A stretch of DNA of 12,431 bases from Gammaproteobacteria bacterium. GTDB lineage: Bacteria; Pseudomonadota; Gammaproteobacteria; Methylococcales; UBA2780. Shown one piece after another: positions 9,198 to 12,431 of the stretch. Below the pieces are notes generated by a model. The model saw only the letters and a list, made by a program, of their open reading frames with translations. It was not told where the DNA came from and made no database searches. Where the stretch lies: assembly GCA_003646305.1 (NCBI GenBank), contig QNFJ01000042.1:1-12431 (forward strand), written 5' to 3'. A program made the position numbers and the translations under genes. Every line of letters begins with the position of its first letter. Position 1 is the stretch's first letter.

Positions 9198-9341
9198 TCA
9201 ATTTAATGAGCGGGTGTACCATGTCGCTCTTCCTTTTCCGTGCCTTTGGATAAGAGCGGCATTCACCAACTCCCGTAATCTAACTTTAAGCGTATTTTGG
9301 TTTGCTCCGGTTAATTCAACCGGCCTCTTTCCAGAGCACAT
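9198..9341 (-). pseudogene. Remnant of a C-terminal winged-helix domain
   Basis: A 47-codon frame whose last 40 residues, VELTGANQNTLKVRLRELV then NAALIQRHGKGRATWYT, read like the C-terminal winged helix found on AlbA_2/RecG-like ATP-binding proteins and other proteins of type I restriction loci: a recognition helix after TGANxNTLK and a HGKGRATWY wing. The first seven residues from the ATG at 9341 are only the out-of-frame end of the HsdM scrap. It is likely a deletion leftover, though a 47-residue DNA-binding product is conceivable. It ends 60 bp before hsdR. The parent family is my recollection and is uncertain. Confidence 0.5.
9307..9323. repeat. Perfect inverted repeat at the junction of two gene remnants
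   Basis: CCGGTT-AATTC-AACCGG, 6-bp arms with a 5-nt loop, on the plus strand. It spans the point where the HsdM-like frame ends and the winged-helix frame begins, so it may be the deletion junction. Confidence 0.7.
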
Positions 9342-9372
9342 CATCTATATTTTTAAAAGTTTGTTCAAACAT
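9316..9372 (-). pseudogene. Remnant: first 18 residues of a second, unrelated HsdM
   Basis: The frame from ATG 9372 reads MFEQTFKNIDDVLWKEAG and then stops. This matches the very start of a common HsdM subfamily, which continues CTTELDYTEQTSW. It differs from the start of the intact HsdM (MVEQEFKDKTKALIDSLKS), so it is not a duplicate of that gene. The match stops abruptly at the inverted repeat 9307-9323. It marks a former type I system at this place. Confidence 0.72.
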
Positions 9373-9442
9373 CTATCGTTTTCGTTCTATACACATAAGC
9401 GTTTTTCATATAATCGCCGTATTACTTTTTAACTAAAATTTT

Positions 9443-10678
9443 CTATTGCCAGAGTGTATTCATCGGTACCGCATAACAATTGTCTTGAGTCAGCGGCAAG
9501 GTGTTACTGCCACAATAGAGTAAGATGCCACCCTGAAAACGCTTACCTGCCTGAGCGGCTAAACGGGCCAGACCTGCACTGTCTTTTGGGTTGATACTGG
9601 CTGCTTTTTTTACTTCTACCCCCCAAAGCTGTTGGCCACGTTCTATCACCAGGTCAACTTCTACCTGGTCTTTATCGCGGTAATGGCTGAATTTAAAATC
9701 ACTGCCTATCCAGCTGGCCTGACAAATAAGCTGCTGAACGACAAAACTTTCTAATACAGGGCCAAAATTGCTTTTATGGTTATTCCAGTCGTCGATTTTC
9801 AACCCGCTGAGTGTCGTCGCAAGGCCGGAATCAATAACGTGTACTTTGGGTGTTTTCACTAATCGTTTGGACTGGTTACGATGCCAGGCGGGAAGTCTGC
9901 GCACTAAAAACAGGCGCTCAAGTATGCTCAAGTATTTTTCAGTGGTCTCCCGGGTCATTTTTAACTCATTAGCCATGCTACTGACATTGAGTAAAGTGCC
10001 TGTCCGGTAGGCCAGCATTTCCATCAAGGCGAGCATTTCATCTTCATCCCGAATGGCCGCAATATCTTTAACATCGCGCTGAATAATGGCATTCAGATAT
10101 TGCCGATGCCATTGTCTGGCTCTGGCAGCCGAGCGAGTATTCGGTTCTGGGTAGCCACCCTGGCATACAGCTTCAGCGACACCCTCAATAACACTCTGCT
10201 CTCCAATGATTTGCGGCGCTATTTTTCCGCTAATCAAAGAGCTAAGCAGGGAGTTTTCATTGCGATGCTTCTCTTGTTCCGTTAATGGAAACAGGTTTAA
10301 TACTTCAACTCTCCCTGCCAGGGATTCTTGCACCTTTGGTAATAGCAACAGATTCGCCGAACCTGTCAGCAGAAAGCGACCAGGTGTTCTGCGCTGATCA
10401 ACAGCAGCCTTGATCGCTGGTAATAATTCAGGTGCTCGCTGCACCTCATCTAAAATCACTTGTTCTGGCAAGCCCTGAATAAACCCAGTAGGGTCTTGTT
10501 GCGCAGTGTTCAGTAGTGTGCTGTCGTCAAAGCTGATGTAGGAATAATTAGGGCAGTATTCCCTGGCTAATGTGGTTTTACCCACTTGGCGTGGCCCTAG
10601 TAAACAGACGACCGGAGTATCGCTTAGTGCTTCCAGCAGCAGTGGGGCGATAACTCTTGGGAATAAGGATTTAGCCAT
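9443..10678 (-). CDS. DUF4143-type P-loop ATPase with C-terminal nuclease-like fold
   Basis: A 411-residue protein of the common AAA_14/DUF4143 family; its cellular role is not well established. Walker A GPRQVGKTT is at residues 28-36, Walker B VILDEVQ at 74-80 and sensor LLTGSANLL at 103-111. A helical winged region follows (NVSSMANELKMTRETTEKYLSI). The end has the DUF4143 signature HYRDKDQVEVDLVIE...WGVEVKKA, a PD-(D/E)xK-like arrangement with D342, E355 and K357. All motifs and the length are normal, so it seems intact. I choose ATG 10678; a TTG at 10687 would add three residues. Three repeats with a 23-bp period begin 2 bp before the start and overlap the ribosome-binding region, hinting at repression. 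It stands alone between integrase and restriction operon as likely cargo. Confidence 0.9.
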   Translation of the reverse strand: MAKSLFPRVIAPLLLEALSDTPVVCLLGPRQVGKTTLAREYCPNYSYISFDDSTLLNTAQQDPTGFIQGLPEQVILDEVQRAPELLPAIKAAVDQRRTPGRFLLTGSANLLLLPKVQESLAGRVEVLNLFPLTEQEKHRNENSLLSSLISGKIAPQIIGEQSVIEGVAEAVCQGGYPEPNTRSAARARQWHRQYLNAIIQRDVKDIAAIRDEDEMLALMEMLAYRTGTLLNVSSMANELKMTRETTEKYLSILERLFLVRRLPAWHRNQSKRLVKTPKVHVIDSGLATTLSGLKIDDWNNHKSNFGPVLESFVVQQLICQASWIGSDFKFSHYRDKDQVEVDLVIERGQQLWGVEVKKAASINPKDSAGLARLAAQAGKRFQGGILLYCGSNTLPLTQDNCYAVPMNTLWQ

Positions 10679-10680
10679 AA

Positions 10681-10749
10681 CGTCCAAATGCTGGTTATGT
10701 TGTCGTCTAATTGACTGCTATATTACCGTCTAATTGCTTGGTTTAAAAG
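10681..10749. repeat. Three direct repeats with a 23-bp period upstream of the ATPase gene
   Basis: CGTCYAAWTG occurs at 10681-10690, 10704-10713 and 10727-10736, each 23 bp apart. The last two copies are identical (CGTCTAATTG); the first has two changes. The spacing is about two helical turns, as in operator or iteron arrays. It covers the ribosome-binding and probable promoter region of the ATPase gene. Confidence 0.65.
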
Positions 10750-10778
10750 GGCGCTAAGTGAAATACTTAAATTCTAGC

Positions 10779-10797
10779 GTGTCGATCACATCGACAC
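10779..10797. promoter_or_regulatory. 19-bp palindrome, probable operator
   Basis: GTGTCGAT-CAC-ATCGACAC: perfect 8-bp arms around a 3-bp centre, about 100 bp upstream of the ATPase gene and 64 bp past the integrase stop. It has no T-run, so it is not a terminator. Binding by a dimeric regulator, or by the integrase or its partner, is inferred. Confidence 0.6.
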
Positions 10798-10808
10798 ATC
10801 AGGCTGTT

Positions 10809-10837
10809 ATGTCGATATAATTGAAATACATCGATAC
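10809..10837. promoter_or_regulatory. Second pair of RTRTCGAT half-sites
   Basis: ATGTCGAT at 10809-10816 faces ATCGATAC (GTATCGAT on the other strand) at 10830-10837, with 13 bp between. With the palindrome at 10779-10797 this gives four RTRTCGAT half-sites in 59 bp. The intervening sequence is AT-rich. Confidence 0.5.
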
Positions 10838-10860
10838 AAGTAAAACATATAGTTATAGAT

Positions 10861-12102
10861 TTAAATCAAGTCCTCTCCTGCCTTCGCTCCTATTGACACC
10901 ACATCAGCACCATCACGCACCGCTTCGAGATAGTCAGCCCAGCGCTGCATCATTGTGGTTCTCTCAGATAAATAGATCGACCGGTTATAGGCTCTAGAAG
11001 TGGCTGTGCCCGTTAGATGAGCCAACTGAGCTTCAATGACCTCTGGTTTCCAGCCCTGCTCATGTAAGATAGTGGATGCCGTAGCTCTGAACCCATGAGC
11101 CGACATCACATCAGCAGAATAGCCGAGTTTTCTCAGCAGGTTGGTCATGACGTTTTTAGATAGTGGCTTGCCAGAATCGCGCTCATTTGGGAATACATAC
11201 GATGAATAACCTGTTATCTCTTGAACTGCCTGTAAGTGCCCGATGACTTGATCAGCCAGGGGAACCAGATGTTCCCTACCGCGCTTCATATCTTCAGCAG
11301 GAATGACTAGTATTTTTTGATCAAAGTCGATGTAATCCCACCGCAGGTTTCTAATTTCTCCAGGTCTCAGGAATAACCTGGGAATGAGCTTCAACGCCTC
11401 AGCAGTGCAGTAGCTGCCTAAGTCTGAATTATCGATATCACGGATCAATTGACCTAAATCCTTAGATCGAGTAATTGCCGCACGATGTTCAACCTTCGGC
11501 ATGGGTTTAAGAATATCGCTAAGGGGTAAACCTTGAGCTGGATTATTACGTGTAAACCGGTGAGCCAGTGCATAACCGAAAATACGGTTGATCACCGAGA
11601 GTATAACGGGAGCTTTGCGAGGATGACCTCCTTTCTCAATTGACAGCATCACTTCCGTAATATGCCCTTGATCGATAGCATCAACCGACAGCTTACCGAT
11701 AGACTTCAACTCTTGCTCGATCCATCGTTTTACCTTCTTTGCGTGATCAGAAGACCACGAGGACTCTTGCTGTTCCCACCAGGCTAATGCAATGATTTTG
11801 AATGTTCGCTCTACTGCGACAGTTTCACGCTTTCTGGAGCGCCGCTCTGCTGTAGGGTTAATACCCTGCACCAAGAGAGCACGGGCCTGGGCAGCCAGGT
11901 TTCGAGCTTCAATGAGGGGTATCGTGGGGTACTGACCTAAAGCCAGTTCCTGGTACTTCCCAGCGTACCGATAACGCATACGCCAAAGCTTGGAAGAATT
12001 GCTTTTTACTAATAAAAACAATCCATTACCGTCACTCTTCTTAATTTGACTCCGCCCTTCTGGACAGGTCAGCTTCTTTACTTCCATTGCTGTTAATGCC
12101 AT
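10861..12102 (-). CDS. P4-type tyrosine site-specific integrase
   Basis: Inserts and excises the element by recombination between attachment sites. 413 residues, normal for P4-like integrases. It has an N-terminal DUF4102 arm-binding domain (about 1-90, with GNGLFLLVKSNSSKLWRMRYR and LALGQYPTIPLIEAR), a core-binding domain (about 100-195) and a catalytic domain from about 205. The catalytic set is complete: R246 (LRPGEIR), K273, H336 and R339 (HGFRATAST), H362 (LAHL) and nucleophile Y372 (RAYNRS). The start is ATG 12102, with GAGGTGG at 12107-12113; a TTG just before it would add one residue. It lies 228 bp from the groEL stop and reads away from it. Three copies of a 13-14 bp repeat lie just upstream, the nearest touching the ribosome-binding site, so the integrase may repress itself. 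No terminator follows its stop. Confidence 0.95.
   Translation of the reverse strand: MALTAMEVKKLTCPEGRSQIKKSDGNGLFLLVKSNSSKLWRMRYRYAGKYQELALGQYPTIPLIEARNLAAQARALLVQGINPTAERRSRKRETVAVERTFKIIALAWWEQQESSWSSDHAKKVKRWIEQELKSIGKLSVDAIDQGHITEVMLSIEKGGHPRKAPVILSVINRIFGYALAHRFTRNNPAQGLPLSDILKPMPKVEHRAAITRSKDLGQLIRDIDNSDLGSYCTAEALKLIPRLFLRPGEIRNLRWDYIDFDQKILVIPAEDMKRGREHLVPLADQVIGHLQAVQEITGYSSYVFPNERDSGKPLSKNVMTNLLRKLGYSADVMSAHGFRATASTILHEQGWKPEVIEAQLAHLTGTATSRAYNRSIYLSERTTMMQRWADYLEAVRDGADVVSIGAKAGEDLI
11911..11924 (+). repeat. Fourth copy of the upstream repeat, inside the integrase gene
   Basis: AATGAGGGGTATCG matches 12138-12151 exactly. It encodes part of IPLIEA in the arm-binding domain, a conserved stretch of the family, so the match may be coding coincidence. 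Confidence 0.55.
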
Positions 12103-12106
12103 CAAA

Positions 12107-12113
12107 CCACCTC
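12107..12113 (-). promoter_or_regulatory. Ribosome-binding site of the integrase
   Basis: GAGGTGG on the minus strand, with GAGG 7 nt before ATG 12102. It favours this ATG over the TTG at 12105 and is directly next to repeat copy R1. Confidence 0.7.
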
Positions 12114-12127
12114 ATGAGGGGTATCGA
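12114..12127 (+). repeat. Putative integrase arm site R1
   Basis: ATGAGGGGTATCGA, direct repeat of R2 exactly 25 bp away. Abuts the integrase ribosome-binding site. Confidence 0.65.
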
Positions 12128-12138
12128 TAGGGGGATCA

Positions 12139-12152
12139 ATGAGGGGTATCGA
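12139..12152 (+). repeat. Putative integrase arm site R2
   Basis: ATGAGGGGTATCGA, identical to R1 over 14 bp and in the same orientation. Confidence 0.65.
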
Positions 12153-12188
12153 CGGTAAAACAACTAAATATTCAAACATGTGATTCAG

Positions 12189-12202
12189 CCGATACCCCTC
12201 AT
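12189..12202 (-). repeat. Putative integrase arm site R3, inverted
   Basis: CCGATACCCCTCAT on the plus strand, the reverse complement of R1/R2 with one mismatch at the end (13 of 14). It faces R2 across 36 bp. Confidence 0.62.
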
Positions 12203-12263
12203 TAAACCCTAAATACCCTGCTATTTACTGGGACAGTATAGGACTAAACAAGACGAGCAGGCA
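12203..12263. other. Probable attachment-site zone between arm sites and groEL terminator
   Basis: About 60 bp between the last arm-type repeat and the groEL terminator. It holds near-repeats AAACCCTAAATACCCT and the stretch TACTGGGACAGTATAGGACT. No tRNA 3' end is present. The crossover core cannot be fixed without the other island end. Confidence 0.4.
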
Positions 12264-12296
12264 ATAAAAAAGCCCGCAAACACTCGGCTTGCGGGC
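12264..12296 (-). terminator. Rho-independent terminator of groEL
   Basis: On the minus strand: GCCCGCAA, a 9-nt loop, TTGCGGGC, then TTTTTTATTGC. The 8-bp GC-rich stem is followed by six T, 34 bp after the groEL stop. Confidence 0.92.
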
Positions 12297-12330
12297 CTTC
12301 TTGAGACTTACTAGGTTTTAAGCAGCTTGC

Positions 12331-12431
12331 TTACATCATACCGCCCATGCCGCCCATGCCACCCATGCCGCCCATATCAGGCATGCCACCACCAGCAGCA
12401 CCAGCACCCTCTTCAACCGACTCGGCAATCA
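12331..12431 (-). CDS. groEL: Chaperonin GroEL, C-terminal tail only (gene enters from right edge)
   Basis: Last 33 codons of the 60-kDa chaperonin subunit, which folds proteins in the cytoplasm as a double ring with GroES. The visible tail reads IAESVEEGAGAAGGGMPDM and then repeated Gly-Gly-Met ending GGMGGMM, the flexible tail inside the folding cavity of bacterial GroEL. The stop is TAA at 12331-12333. A perfect hairpin (TAAGCA-GCT-TGCTTA, 12319-12333) overlaps the stop, ahead of the main terminator. The gene is core chromosome, so it fixes the boundary of the island and shows that integration left groEL intact. Confidence 0.96.
   Translation of the reverse strand, partial: IAESVEEGAGAAGGGMPDMGGMGGMGGMGGMM

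Larger units (their letters stand above)
9138..9442. other. 305-bp gap without an intact gene
   Basis: Lies between the DUF4143-type ATPase gene and hsdR and must carry the hsdR promoter. The middle is filled by two gene remnants (9198-9372). I see no convincing -35/-10 pair; AT-rich stretches on the minus strand near 9373-9442 and a TATAGG near 9188-9193 are weak candidates. No clear hairpin-plus-T terminator follows the ATPase gene, so read-through into hsdR is possible. An open frame on the plus strand here runs antisense to the remnants and looks like chance. Confidence 0.6.

Noticed and set aside
9160..9432. 90-codon frame on the plus strand in the gap before hsdR
   Set aside because: It is antisense to the HsdM and winged-helix remnants, resembles no family I know and has no convincing context.
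10679..10687. TTG start for the ATPase (and similarly TTG 12105 for the integrase)
   Set aside because: ATG codons lie 9 and 3 nt downstream respectively and fit family start points and, for the integrase, the ribosome-binding site spacing.
10779..10797. Palindrome as terminator of the integrase
   Set aside because: No T-run follows on either strand and the loop is only 3 nt; an operator is more likely.
12334..12375. Tandem repeat of GGM codons as a mobile or microsatellite repeat
   Set aside because: It encodes the normal Gly-Gly-Met tail of GroEL.
1..12431. CRISPR array, tRNA or rRNA genes, insertion sequences
   Set aside because: I saw no regularly spaced repeats of CRISPR size, no cloverleaf-like tRNA sequence, and no transposase-like frame on either strand.

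Overview
The window looks like the chromosomal flank and first 12 kb of an integrated defence island in a gammaproteobacterium. Every gene reads on the minus strand, so the island is read from right to left. The right edge (12331-12431) is the C-terminal tail of groEL, with the Gly-Gly-Met repeat tail, followed by its own rho-independent terminator (12264-12296). The tail and the gene style suggest a marine-type gammaproteobacterium, but the genus cannot be read from this window.

Just past the groEL terminator lies a recombination module: a 60-bp zone that may hold the attachment site, three copies of a 13-14 bp repeat that look like arm-type integrase sites, and a P4-type tyrosine integrase (10861-12102). 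A 180-bp regulatory stretch follows, holding RTRTCGAT inverted half-sites and three units of a 23-bp-period repeat. It precedes a DUF4143-type ATPase (9443-10678). The 305 bp after that gene hold no intact gene, only two fused gene scraps. One is the first 18 residues of a foreign HsdM; the other resembles the C-terminal winged helix of a second protein. They meet at a perfect inverted repeat and look like the scar of an older type I restriction locus.

The rest (1-9137) is one tightly packed run: hsdR, hsdM, hsdS, kwaA, kwaB and a reverse transcriptase cut by the left edge. Junctions are a 7-nt overlap, an 8-nt overlap, a 4-nt ATGA overlap, a 2-nt gap and a 12-nt gap, so this reads as a single operon. 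It combines a type I restriction-modification system, a likely Kiwa system (four-helix membrane protein plus DUF4868 protein) and an RT of the Abi/unknown-group style with a YVDD active site.

The most striking defect is an in-frame TAG at codon 477 of hsdR, between helicase motifs III and V, replacing what is probably a conserved tyrosine in HKYYYN. The rest of hsdR is intact, so the lesion looks recent, or is a sequencing error, or is read through. As written, the modification enzyme should work while restriction is lost, leaving Kiwa and the RT as the candidate active defences. The most novel element is the coupling of Kiwa to an RT inside a restriction-modification operon.
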